A stretch of DNA of 64,000 nt from Nakamurella panacisegetis (GTDB taxonomy: Bacteria > Actinomycetota > Actinomycetes > Mycobacteriales > Nakamurellaceae). Shown here one piece after another: positions 1 to 8,565 of the stretch. Both the position numbers and the translations under genes were made by a program. The stretch covers positions 4,251,501 to 4,315,500 of the forward strand of contig NZ_LT629710.1 of NCBI RefSeq assembly GCF_900104535.1, in the 5' to 3' direction. The notes under the pieces are model-generated. The model worked only from the letters and a program-made list of their open reading frames with translations, was not told the DNA's origin and made no database searches. The stretch's first letter is position 1; every line of letters starts with the position of its first letter.

Positions 1-1299
1 GATCTGGGTTGGTATTCCTACCAGAGCGCTGGCGACGTCGGTTTGATCAGCGCGTTTCCGATCTCCTCCACGGTCGTGCCGAGCGTGACCCTACCGGCGG
101 CGGCGGCCACGATCACGGTGGGCACCAGGGCGATCCGGGTGTGGACTGCGCACCTCGACGAGAGCGACTACGGGCCCGACCGAGCCTGCTTCAACTCGGC
201 CACCGATCTGGCGGTACACGAGACGACCACCACGCGGTACGCGCAGGCTAAGGCGCTGACCGCGGCCATGGCGCCTGACCTGGCCAGGGCCGGGACGGCG
301 CCGGTAATCCTGCTCGGCGACCTGGCCTCGCCGTCCGAAAAGGACTGGACCGCCGCCACTTCCGCCTCCCACTGTCAAGCCGGTGCCGTGGCCTGGCCAG
401 TCCCGCGCGCCCTGCAGGCCGCAGGTCTGGTCGACTCCTACCGGGACTACAGCCCCGACCCGGCAGCTGACCCCGCGAATACCTGGTCGCCGGTACAACT
501 TACCCACACCTCGCCCACCGGCCAGGAGCCGCAAGACCGGATCGATTATGTCGACTACGCGGGCGGACTCAACGTGGTGGAAGCACACGATTTGGCGACC
601 GGTTGGCCGACGCCGGAACCCGACGTGTCCGCGAACGACTGGACCAGCGACCACGAAGCCGCCGTGACCACCTTCTCGCTCGGCACCCCGACTCCGCCGA
701 CATCTCCGACCAGTACGACCAAGCCGACCAGCAGCGCCCCCTCTACCGGTCGTCCGTCAACCCCCGTGTCGCCGACGACGCCAACAACGGCTTCGACCGG
801 CACCTCCAGGAATCCGAGCACCTCGACCACCGATTCCGGACACCTGTTGCTCCGGCTCAACAAGACCACTGTTCCCCAAGGCGGTTCCGTCATCGTGACC
901 GTCAGCGACGCGCCGGCGCGGACTTCGTTCCAGGTGTATCTGCATTCGCAACCGGTGCTGCTGGGAGCGTTGACCGTCGATCTGCACGGCGGGAGCTCGC
1001 AGAGCTTTACCATCCCGGCGGGCACTCCCGTCGGGGCCCATCAGATCGCACTGGTGCGGGTCGGCGGCACGATCGCAATGGCGGCGCTGACGGTGACGGC
1101 AGCGTCGGTGAATTCGTCGGGCACACCTGGCGGAACGAGTGGCGTGCTGGTCCCCACGTCCGCGGCAACAACGTCATCAGTGCCGGCGAATCCCCTGGCG
1201 TTCACCGGCTTCGCGATCGGCCTGCCAATTCTGATCGGCACGGGCCTGATCGTCCTCGGCGTCCTGCTGGCCCGTCGCCGACGGGGTCGCCATGCCTGA
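1..1299 (+). CDS. Sortase-anchored endonuclease/exonuclease/phosphatase-fold protein, 5' truncated
   Basis: The reading frame is open from base 1, so the N-terminus lies outside the window and about 432 residues are visible. The N-terminal part resembles the C-terminal half of the EEP (DNase I-like) fold: a TAHLDES strand, GDLASPSEKDW, RIDYVDY and SDHEAA correspond to the family's metal-binding and catalytic motifs. The canonical Asn of GD[FL]N is Ala here, which may weaken catalysis. A Thr/Ser/Pro-rich stalk follows, then an Ig-like segment. The C-terminus is LAFTG, a hydrophobic helix and an RRRRGRH tail, the layout of a class E sortase (LAXTG) signal. This points to a cell-wall anchored extracellular enzyme or binding protein. 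The stop lies 55 bases before the start of the phospholipase gene. The fold assignment is fairly secure; the substrate is unknown. Confidence 0.75.
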   Translation, partial: DLGWYSYQSAGDVGLISAFPISSTVVPSVTLPAAAATITVGTRAIRVWTAHLDESDYGPDRACFNSATDLAVHETTTTRYAQAKALTAAMAPDLARAGTAPVILLGDLASPSEKDWTAATSASHCQAGAVAWPVPRALQAAGLVDSYRDYSPDPAADPANTWSPVQLTHTSPTGQEPQDRIDYVDYAGGLNVVEAHDLATGWPTPEPDVSANDWTSDHEAAVTTFSLGTPTPPTSPTSTTKPTSSAPSTGRPSTPVSPTTPTTASTGTSRNPSTSTTDSGHLLLRLNKTTVPQGGSVIVTVSDAPARTSFQVYLHSQPVLLGALTVDLHGGSSQSFTIPAGTPVGAHQIALVRVGGTIAMAALTVTAASVNSSGTPGGTSGVLVPTSAATTSSVPANPLAFTGFAIGLPILIGTGLIVLGVLLARRRRGRHA

Positions 1300-1354
1300 G
1301 CACGCCGACCAGCAATCCGAAGGACAAATGTCCACAGCGCAAAAGGGGAAAGCC

Positions 1355-3451
1355 ATGGATGAAAATGACGTCGAGTCCGCCCTGCGTTTCGGCATGAGTC
1401 GCCGAGCCGTGTTGCGGCTCGCCACCACCCTGGCCGGGACAGCCACGGCAGCATCGGTGTTCGGCATCTCAGCGGCGACCCGGAACATCAGCGCCCACCG
1501 GCCCGCCGTGACCCCACCGACTCGCACCGGGACGATGAACGACCTGAAGCATGTCGTGATCCTGATGCAGGAGAACCGGTCGTTCGACCACTATTTCGGC
1601 AGCCTGCAAGGTGTACGCGGATTCGCCGACAAGCAGGCGTTGCAATTGCCGACCGGCAAGTCGGTGTTCCACCAACCGACACCGTCCCGCACCGACGGTG
1701 GTGCCCTGCTTCCATTTCGGATGGACACCTCGAAGTTCGACTCCCAGAACGCCGGTGGCCTGCCGCACGACTGGTCATCAGGGCATTCGGCCGCCGCCGA
1801 CGGCGCCTGGGATCGCTGGGTCCCGGCCAAGGGAGCGCAGACCATGGGGTACTTCACCCGGGACGACCTGCCGTACCACTACGCACTGGCCGACGCGTTC
1901 ACCGTGTGCGACAACTACCACTGCGCACTCAACGGGCCGACATCGCCCAACCGGCTGTACTTCTGGACCGGCACCAGCGACGACCGGACCGACAATCCCT
2001 CGGACTACGTCGCCATCGAGAGCTACAAGACCTACCCAGAGCGCCTGCAGGACGCCGGTGTCAGCTGGCAGGTCTACAACAACAACGAGGTCGGCGACGG
2101 GAGCGGCGCGGATTCCTGGGTAGGCGACTACGGCGACAACCCCCTGTGGTTCTTCAACGCCTACCACGACTCGATGAACTCCGCCGATCCCGCCGAACAG
2201 CAACTGGCACAACGGGGTGGGGTGCGGCCCTGGCAGCCGAACGCCAACACCCCACTCGGTCCGAACCATGTCCACCACGTGCTCGCCGAGTTCGAGGCAG
2301 CCTGCAAAGCGGGCACATTGCCGAGGGTTTCCTGGGTGGTCGCGCCTTACGGATACTGCGAGCATCCGTCGGCCAGTCCCGACTACGGCGCACACTACAT
2401 CGACGCGATACTGCAGGCGATGATGGCGAACACCGACGTGTGGGAATCCTCGGCGCTGTTCGTCACCTATGACGAGAACGACGGCTACTTCGACCACGTG
2501 CTGCCGCCGACACCGGAAGCGGGGACCCCCGACGAGTTCGTCTCCGGCCTACCCATCGGCTTCGGCGCCCGGGTACCGATGCTGGTGGCCTCGCCGTGGA
2601 CCCGTGGCGGTTTCGTCGACTCGAACGTCTACGACCACACCTCGATGCTGCAGTTCCTGGAGACCTGGACCGGAGTCAAGGAGACGAACATCAGCAACTG
2701 GCGACGCCAGGTGTCCGGCGACCTGACAAAGGCCTTCGACTTCGCCAATCCGGACTTCACTGTCCCGCAGTTGCCAGACACGGTGCCGCTGATCGTGGCC
2801 TCGGACGCCGGGCGGTCGAAGCCGGCCGTCAGCGCGCCCGCGGTCGGCCAGCAATCGATGCCGACCCAGGAATCGGGCACCCGGCCGCATCGGCCGACCG
2901 GCTACCAGCCGCACTGCGACATCATCGTCGACCGCGTCAAGGGCCTGGTCACCGCCACGATGAGCAACGCCGGCGATGACGCTCTGAGCATGACCGTGCT
3001 GCCCGATGCCTACCTGCCCTTCCAGGCCACACCCTTCCTGGTGGCTAAGGACTCCGAACGGAAGTACCAGTGGGACGTCACCAAAACAGATGGGAAGTAC
3101 AGGTTCTCGATCTACGGCCCGGATGGATTTGTGCGCGCCTTCGCCGGCGAGGTGATCCGGGCGGGCCGGAAGAACGTAGCCGCGCCGGCGGTGACGGCTA
3201 CCCTGGTCTCCGGTACCAAGCCGCTGCTCCGTTTAAGCCTGCGCAACGACGGTCACACGGCGGTCCGGTTCATTCTGTCTCCGAACGACTTCAGCGGAGC
3301 AGCCCAGGAGATCTGGTTGACCGGCGGTGCTTCCCGCACCGTCGACTGGCCGACCGCTCGCGGCTACTACGACGTCACCGTCACGGCGCCGAGTGGTACC
3401 GGCTTTTCGGCCCGATACGCGGGGCACATCAACTACGATGTGCACGGGTAG
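1355..3451 (+). CDS. Tat-exported phospholipase C (phosphoesterase family)
   Basis: A 698-residue secreted phospholipase C of the Mycobacterium/Pseudomonas PlcC type, predicted to hydrolyse phosphatidylcholine or related lipids outside the cell. The N-terminus carries SRRAVLRL and a hydrophobic stretch, a twin-arginine signal. Family hallmarks are VILMQENRSFDHYFGS near the start of the mature enzyme, YDENDGYFDHV and a VPMLVASPWTRGG segment. The last ~200 residues match the C-terminal accessory domains (DUF756-like) of this family. The start was chosen at 1355 because AGGGGAA lies five bases upstream; in-frame ATG 1328 and an earlier start are possible. Length is normal for the family (about 680-700 residues). 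It follows the anchored nuclease-like gene on the same strand and may be co-transcribed with it. Confidence 0.92.
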   Translation: MDENDVESALRFGMSRRAVLRLATTLAGTATAASVFGISAATRNISAHRPAVTPPTRTGTMNDLKHVVILMQENRSFDHYFGSLQGVRGFADKQALQLPTGKSVFHQPTPSRTDGGALLPFRMDTSKFDSQNAGGLPHDWSSGHSAAADGAWDRWVPAKGAQTMGYFTRDDLPYHYALADAFTVCDNYHCALNGPTSPNRLYFWTGTSDDRTDNPSDYVAIESYKTYPERLQDAGVSWQVYNNNEVGDGSGADSWVGDYGDNPLWFFNAYHDSMNSADPAEQQLAQRGGVRPWQPNANTPLGPNHVHHVLAEFEAACKAGTLPRVSWVVAPYGYCEHPSASPDYGAHYIDAILQAMMANTDVWESSALFVTYDENDGYFDHVLPPTPEAGTPDEFVSGLPIGFGARVPMLVASPWTRGGFVDSNVYDHTSMLQFLETWTGVKETNISNWRRQVSGDLTKAFDFANPDFTVPQLPDTVPLIVASDAGRSKPAVSAPAVGQQSMPTQESGTRPHRPTGYQPHCDIIVDRVKGLVTATMSNAGDDALSMTVLPDAYLPFQATPFLVAKDSERKYQWDVTKTDGKYRFSIYGPDGFVRAFAGEVIRAGRKNVAAPAVTATLVSGTKPLLRLSLRNDGHTAVRFILSPNDFSGAAQEIWLTGGASRTVDWPTARGYYDVTVTAPSGTGFSARYAGHINYDVHG

Positions 3452-3520
3452 CGGCTCGTCTTCCGTGCGACCACAGCTTCAAGGGTGGCGGCCTGTCGAC
3501 CACCGCAGCTATCGTCGGAT

Positions 3521-4540
3521 ATGCACGCGGCTGCGGACATTCTTGGCGAGCGTCGGGCGACGGCAGACGCCCTCGTCAGTGCGCTGGTCCAGTCGAGTGA
3601 CCCGGTAGTGGCCCACCGGGCCGGTCAGGTGGCCGGGATCGCGCCGACGTCGGCCCAGGCTCGGGCAGTCCGCGCGCGGATCGCCGGATCGCCCATGGCG
3701 CGTGCCCTGCTGCGCATCTTCGAACAGGACGAGAAGACCCTCGCTCACACCTATCGCAAATGGCAGGGACCGCACTGGACATTGACCAGCCTAGCCATGA
3801 TCGGATATCCGCCCGGCGATGAGACCCTGCTTCCGTTGGTACACCGCGTCTACGGTTGGCTCCTTTCGAGCCACTTCCTCCGGCCGCCGTTGACGGCGAT
3901 CTACGCCGGCGAGGACCAGCGGGTGCGACACTGCGCCTCGATGGACGGAAACGCCATCCGGTACTCGGTGCGCTTGGGGCTGGAAGGCGATCGCACTCGT
4001 GCGCTGGTGGACCGGCTGATCGGATGGCAATGGCCGGACGGCGGCTGGAACTGCGACAAGCGTCCCCAGGTCAGGACTTCATCGTTCCAGGAGTCGCTGA
4101 TCCCGGCGCGTGGCCTGTGGGCCTACGGACGAGCCCACCAGCACCAGCCGTCGTTGGACGCCGCGCAGCGTGTCGCTGAGCTGGTGCTTTCCCGGAGACT
4201 GCTGTGGCGCAGGGGCGACGGCAGCCCGATCAAGCCGAAGTGGGGCGGCCGCGTCGACCGGATCCACTATCCGATCCAGTTCTACGACGTGCTGTTCGCG
4301 TTGGAAGTGATGGCCGATCTGGGTCGGCTGGACGACCCTCGCTGCGCCGACGCCCTGGCCCTGCTGGCATCCAAGCAACTTCCCGACGGTGGTTTCCCCC
4401 TGGAGGAACCGAACGCTCCCCGCGCCGACCGGGTTGCGAGCCGGCACAGCTACGCCGACTGGGGCCCGACCGGGCTGCGGCGGAGCAACCCCTTGGTGAG
4501 CCTCGCGGCGCTCGGTGTGCTCCGGGCCAGGGCAGACTGA
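3521..4540 (+). CDS. Squalene cyclase/prenyltransferase-like alpha/alpha-toroid protein
   Basis: A 339-residue cytosolic protein without signal peptide. Two QW-like repeats are visible, WQWPDGGWNCDKRP near the middle and SKQLPDGGFPLEEP near the C-terminus, the signature of the terpenoid cyclase/prenyltransferase toroid fold. It is about half the length of a true squalene-hopene cyclase, and no DXDD protonation motif is seen, so it is probably a single-toroid protein of unknown function rather than a cyclase. Start: ATG 3521 fits the conserved-looking N-terminus; GTG 3485 in the same frame is an alternative. It ends four bases before the start of the DUF309 gene, suggesting translational coupling. 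Confidence 0.6.
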   Translation: MHAAADILGERRATADALVSALVQSSDPVVAHRAGQVAGIAPTSAQARAVRARIAGSPMARALLRIFEQDEKTLAHTYRKWQGPHWTLTSLAMIGYPPGDETLLPLVHRVYGWLLSSHFLRPPLTAIYAGEDQRVRHCASMDGNAIRYSVRLGLEGDRTRALVDRLIGWQWPDGGWNCDKRPQVRTSSFQESLIPARGLWAYGRAHQHQPSLDAAQRVAELVLSRRLLWRRGDGSPIKPKWGGRVDRIHYPIQFYDVLFALEVMADLGRLDDPRCADALALLASKQLPDGGFPLEEPNAPRADRVASRHSYADWGPTGLRRSNPLVSLAALGVLRARAD

Positions 4541-4544
4541 CAGG

Positions 4545-5165
4545 GTGACGACCTCAGGCGCCGGTGCGCGCGATCGTGATCAGGCCGGAACGGCCCGCAA
4601 TGCCCGGCCACGCGACAAGTTGGGTCGGCCACTCCCCTACGGAACGGCCGGAGTGGCACGGCAGCCCGAGGGGGTCCGCCGCACACCCGTCGAAACGCTG
4701 CTCGAGGCGCAGCGACTTCTCGATGACGGGTATCCGTTCCACGCGCACGAGGTATTTGAGGACGCGTGGAAGCTGTCCGACGGGCCCGAGCGCGAATGGT
4801 GGAAGGCGCTGGCCCAGTTCGCTGTCGGCGTCACGCATCTGGCCCGCGGCAACACCCGCGGCGCCGTTGCCCTCCTGCAGCGCAGCAGCCGTGCGCTGGA
4901 GGCGCTGCCGGGGATCCCGCCGTTCGGAATCGACGCGGCCGCTGTGCGGGCATGGTCGACCAGCGTGGTCGACGCCCTGTCGGATGGCTCGACCGCGCCC
5001 GCTGGTCTCCCCGCAGCGCCGCGCGTGACGGCGGCGGCCCCCGTCCGGCCCACCTCGGAGCCGGCCGGCGATCCGGTGTGCTGGCTCGAACTGGTCTGTG
5101 CCGGATGCGGGCAGTTCCTCGGGGAGCGGGATGCAGCCCCCTGCCCACGCTGCGGGCTGGCATAG
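4545..5165 (+). CDS. DUF309 domain protein with C-terminal zinc ribbon
   Basis: A 206-residue protein. It starts with an Arg/Pro-rich ARPRDKLGRPLPYG segment typical of actinobacterial DUF309 proteins, then the DUF309 core: GYPFHAHEVFEDAWK, EREWWKALAQFAVGVTHL and ARGNTRGAVALLQR. The C-terminus has CAGCGQ and CPRC, a four-cysteine zinc ribbon that may be a structural addition. The DUF309 fold is an all-helical bundle with conserved His/Glu; its biochemical role is not established. GTG 4545 was chosen as start because it opens the family-like N-terminus; GTG 4515 would overlap the preceding gene. Confidence 0.82.
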   Translation: MTTSGAGARDRDQAGTARNARPRDKLGRPLPYGTAGVARQPEGVRRTPVETLLEAQRLLDDGYPFHAHEVFEDAWKLSDGPEREWWKALAQFAVGVTHLARGNTRGAVALLQRSSRALEALPGIPPFGIDAAAVRAWSTSVVDALSDGSTAPAGLPAAPRVTAAAPVRPTSEPAGDPVCWLELVCAGCGQFLGERDAAPCPRCGLA

Positions 5166-5203
5166 GCCGTCGCTGCGGAGTCAGGCTGATACGTACGCGG
5201 ACG

Positions 5204-5700
5204 TCAGGGGGATGCGGGGAAATGGTGCCGCCGGACGGAGGCGGTCACAAGGTCCTGCACCAATGGAATCTGGGACGCCTGCCGATCCGGTCTCAGGTGC
5301 GCAAAGATGTTGCGGTGGGCGGCCTGTGCGTCGCGATCCAGCAGCCGCATGGTGTCCCGGCCCGCCCTGGCATCCGGTGGCATGTCGTTGTCGGGCCCAA
5401 CCGTCGATCTCCCCGATCGCCAGGCGGGTGTCGATCAACGTCATCACCGTGATCCGTGTCCTGGGCCAGCAGGTGGTCCGACAGCGATGGCGTGGTGACG
5501 CCCTCGGCCTCGGTGGAGAACGCCAGGTCACCGACGACCAGCACCGGCCGCTGGACCTTCACTTGCTCGTAACGCTCGCGGAGCTTGACCCTTGTTGATG
5601 GGCAGCTGCCGACCCCACGCGCTCTCTGCCGCTTCCAGCACGTGCTTGACGACTCCGACAGTCCATTCGGCTAGTCGACTCGGTGCGAGGATCCGGGGAA
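5204..5700 (-). pseudogene. Frameshifted remnant of an unidentified gene
   Basis: Three or four protein-like segments lie in successive different frames on the minus strand: LAEWTVGVVKHVLEAAESAW around 5680-5620, KVQRPVLVVGDLAFSTEAEG from about 5560, TVMTLIDTRLAIGEIDGWAR around 5455-5395, then AHRNIFAHLRPDRQASQIPL ending at a TGA at 5204. Each has the GC-rich third positions of real coding sequence, and no single frame spans them, so this looks like one gene broken by several indels. The original product was not recognised. Sequencing error is an alternative, but several indels in 500 bases make decay more likely. The 5' limit is uncertain. Confidence 0.35.
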
Positions 5701-5782
5701 CTGCCGGCCGGGGCCGGCCACCGCTGCAGTTGCCATCGCGATACTCTGCCGCCATGAACCGCCACGGCCCGTTCAGCGACCG

Positions 5783-6355
5783 ATGAGCGCACCACTCGGG
5801 CAGCGATTCTGCGTCCGGATCGGCTGTCCGCTCCGCGGCCGCCGCACCGAGCAGCTGCGTTGTGCCAACTGCGAGCACACCACCGAACCGATCAGTGAAT
5901 ATTACGGCGCAACCGAGGTCACCGACGACGACGTCGCCGTGGCCGACGCCGTCGACACCACAGAGACCAAGGGCGTGGCCGCCGCTCTGCGAGCACTCCG
6001 CGGTCCCGGCCCTGACAAGTTCGCGAATAGCCCACCGGGCCGCGCCCGACGATCCTTTCTCAACGGCGACCAGGTGTTCCAGACGGAGTTTGAGGTGATG
6101 ACACAGGAGGCCATCGTCATCGCACTGGTCGGAAGCGTGAATACCACGGAGGTGTACGACCCCACTGCCACCCTCAACGCGATTATCACCGAAGGGTGGG
6201 AATTGATCACCGGCTCATTCGTATTCGTAGTCCAAGGCGAACAGAGCCGCGACAAGTTCTTCAGCTCCGGCCAGAACGTCGCAGTGAAGGGCGCCACGAT
6301 GGGGTACTACCTGTTCCGCCGCAAGGAGAGTAACCAGATCACCGCTGCACCGTGA
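5783..6355 (+). CDS. Hypothetical protein with N-terminal cysteine pair cluster
   Basis: A 190-residue soluble protein. The first ~35 residues hold four cysteines (FCVRIGC and RCANC), spaced like a small zinc ribbon. A linker rich in Asp/Thr and Ala follows. The C-terminal ~90 residues contain ATLNAIITEGWELITGSFVF and end with GYYLFRRK, which recalls small DUF4177-like beta-alpha domains in which an N-terminal strand is followed by LN..G.EL and a terminal YYLF.R strand. That resemblance is by eye only. No function is assigned. ATG 5783 is the first start in frame; no strong ribosome binding site is seen. Confidence 0.6.
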   Translation: MSAPLGQRFCVRIGCPLRGRRTEQLRCANCEHTTEPISEYYGATEVTDDDVAVADAVDTTETKGVAAALRALRGPGPDKFANSPPGRARRSFLNGDQVFQTEFEVMTQEAIVIALVGSVNTTEVYDPTATLNAIITEGWELITGSFVFVVQGEQSRDKFFSSGQNVAVKGATMGYYLFRRKESNQITAAP

Positions 6356-6421
6356 GGCGGCACGGGCGTCATTGGTGCGTGTTCGCTCTGTCCGGCGAGC
6401 AGATGTTGACCTAGGAGCCGT

Positions 6422-7045
6422 TCAGTCCCTGGGAAGGTAACCGTGAATCAGCGCCGCCCATGTCTGGGGGCCGACGATCCCGTCAACCTGAAACGGATTA
6501 TAGTCTGCGGCGCGGTTCTGATAATAGAGCACAGCTCGAAGCGTCCGCGGGCCGAATATGCCGTCAATAGCCAGAGAAGCAGCTCCCCCTGCCCGCAGAT
6601 AGCGGTCGTCGAATTGATCCTGCACGGCCCGCACGGCTGGTCCCGTACTCCCTTGCCGCACGGTGACGAATAGGGCGTGCCACGTCCGCTGCCCAACGAT
6701 GCCGTCGACCGTGAGATGTCGACTGCGTTGGAATGTCTTCACCGCGCCCGCGGTCCTCCACCCGAAGATGCCGTCCACCGCCAGACCGGCTCCATGCGCG
6801 TTGAGCAGATACTGCAGAGATCGGACCGTCACCTTCCGGGTTGAACTGTTGCTGCCCTGGCGCAGGACCGGTAGCGGCGCGTCTGCGATCCCGGCCGGGG
6901 CTGCCAACCATGCGGCGCTCTGGGCTGGCGCCCCCTGCGCACGGGCAACGCCGGTACCCGGTCCAGCCGCTGTGGCGGCCGGCGCCATCCCCAGCCCCAG
7001 GCTGATCGCCAAACACAGGATCGTCCCCCCAACAACACCCTTCAT
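6422..7045 (-). CDS. Secreted peptidoglycan-binding protein, two PG_binding_1 repeats
   Basis: A 207-residue exported protein. Residues 1-27 form a Sec signal peptide (hydrophobic core after MKGVVGG, Ala-rich cleavage region). Two peptidoglycan-binding repeats follow; the diagnostic pieces are VDGIFGWRTAGAVKTFQ and VDGIVGQRTWHAL in the first, IDGIFGPRTLRAVLYYQ and VDGIVGPQTWAALI in the second. No catalytic domain follows, so it probably binds wall material as an adaptor or is a relict of a larger lysin. GAGGAA lies seven bases before ATG 7045. It stands alone, convergent with the hypothetical gene to its left. Confidence 0.85.
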   Translation of the reverse strand: MKGVVGGTILCLAISLGLGMAPAATAAGPGTGVARAQGAPAQSAAWLAAPAGIADAPLPVLRQGSNSSTRKVTVRSLQYLLNAHGAGLAVDGIFGWRTAGAVKTFQRSRHLTVDGIVGQRTWHALFVTVRQGSTGPAVRAVQDQFDDRYLRAGGAASLAIDGIFGPRTLRAVLYYQNRAADYNPFQVDGIVGPQTWAALIHGYLPRD

Positions 7046-7895
7046 CGAGTCGTTCCTCTCGTCTCAGTGGCGCGCACCCGCTCGGTCCAGCAATGCGCTC
7101 CAAGCGAAGCGCCTCAACCTGCGGGCCCAATAGAGCACAAGGTCCCGATGATCGTGAGCCCGGGCACTCACCGGCGCGAGCCGCGGCGCTTATGACTTCA
7201 ACATTGATCAGCACGACTGAAGCGCAACTCTGCTGCTGCCGCTCACACGTCCGACCGCATCGTTTCCGGAGCCGGTGGCTCCAGTCAAAGGGCGAGCACT
7301 GCCACCAGATGTACTCGCACATGCGCCGCGAATCGAACCGCACCAAAATTTCGGTGACCGAAGCCAAGGTCACCGAGAGCCCATAACCTGCTGTAAATCT
7401 CGACGGAGTTCGACACCGCAATCGACCTCTGCGAGTGCGGCTGCGGAACGCGGATCGTCACCCCCGTTCGGTCGTCATGACGGGATCCTCATCCACGACG
7501 GAACCGTGTCACTGGGCCCATCCATCGGAAACGGCCAACAGCCCTGTCGGTCGCACTACTGCGTCAGGGGAAACCAGATCGGCGGGCGACGGCCCGCGCA
7601 TCAGACAGCGAGCGGGCCAGCCGGTCGAGTTGGGACGACCAGGTGTCGCCTTCCCGGCAGGCCGCCATCGCCTCCCGCAGACCGGGGCGGCAGCCACGCC
7701 CAACGCGGCCAGGGCATCGAGTTGAGTGGTGAGGGCCGGCTGGTGGGGTGACAAGCGGCTGCGAACCGGTGCAACGGTTGACTGAGCGGCTCCGTCAGGT
7801 ACATGACCAGATCATGGGAGGCGGTCGCGCTCGGTGGCCATTCAAGTACGTTCACCTGGGCGTGACCCCATGCCCGTTGTGAAGCGGAGGTACCG
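7046..7895. other. 850-base gap with one possible gene remnant
   Basis: No intact gene is supported here. It holds the promoter region of the peptidoglycan-binding gene (right of 7045) and an A+T-richer patch around 7200-7420. Between about 7564 and 7754 on the minus strand two adjacent frames give protein-like sequence, ALTTQLDALAALGVAAAPV and then LREAMAACREGDTWSSQLDR ending at TGA 7566-7564, suggesting a frameshifted remnant of an unknown small gene. Confidence 0.3.
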
Positions 7896-8558
7896 GTGTC
7901 AGCACGCAAGCACGTTGCCGCAACCTCACTGCTGCTGATAGCCGCTGCGACCACGGTCGGGTGCAGGGCAGCCAGCCAACGGTCTGTCCAGGCGGAGGCC
8001 CCGACCACTTCGGTTCCCGTGGTCGAATCGGCGGGCACTCCAGTCGTGCCACCGGCGACCGACTCGACACCCGACACGTACAGCTTCCCAGCGGGGGGCA
8101 GTGCCAGCCCTGCTTGTCCCACCCAACCGACCGAGGTGGTCGAGGGCACCGAGACCGGGCCGCCCGGTCCCGGCGATCTGCTCAGCGGATCACCGATTGC
8201 AGCATTCGGTCGTTTTGGCGGTGCAGGTGGCGGCTCGATGTGCTTTGCGGCCTACCCAGGCGGCGCGGTCTTTCTCACCAACGGCGCCCGCGGAGTGCTC
8301 CTGCCTTCCTCAAGTGATCCACTGCGGGTCGCGGGGCGTACGCAGTTGGCCAGAAGTGATGCCATCTGGGGAGCCGCCAGCGGCAAGGTGGACCATGTTC
8401 AGTTGCAGGACTCGGCGCGCCCCAAAGGAGTTGCGGTCACCCTGAGTCCGGTCGGTACCCAGGTCCGGGTGTTCGTCGCGCCCGTATCTGCTGGTTCAGT
8501 GACGGTCACCGCCTTCGGTCCCGACGGTACGGTCATGCAGGTCGTCAAACAGGGGTGA
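7896..8558 (+). CDS. Hypothetical lipoprotein
   Basis: A 220-residue exported protein. The N-terminus is a lipoprotein signal with a hydrophobic core and a TVGC lipobox, giving lipidation at Cys23. A Thr/Ser/Pro-rich linker precedes a compact C-terminal region with FPAGGSASPACPTQ, a SMCFAAYPGGAVFLTNG segment and a beta-rich end (VTLSPVGTQVRVFVAPVSAG). No enzymatic motif was seen. GTG 7896 is preceded by GGAGG six bases upstream, which supports this start. The next gene begins seven bases after the stop, so the two are likely an operon. Confidence 0.65.
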   Translation: MSARKHVAATSLLLIAAATTVGCRAASQRSVQAEAPTTSVPVVESAGTPVVPPATDSTPDTYSFPAGGSASPACPTQPTEVVEGTETGPPGPGDLLSGSPIAAFGRFGGAGGGSMCFAAYPGGAVFLTNGARGVLLPSSSDPLRVAGRTQLARSDAIWGAASGKVDHVQLQDSARPKGVAVTLSPVGTQVRVFVAPVSAGSVTVTAFGPDGTVMQVVKQG

Positions 8559-8565
8559 CAGGCGC

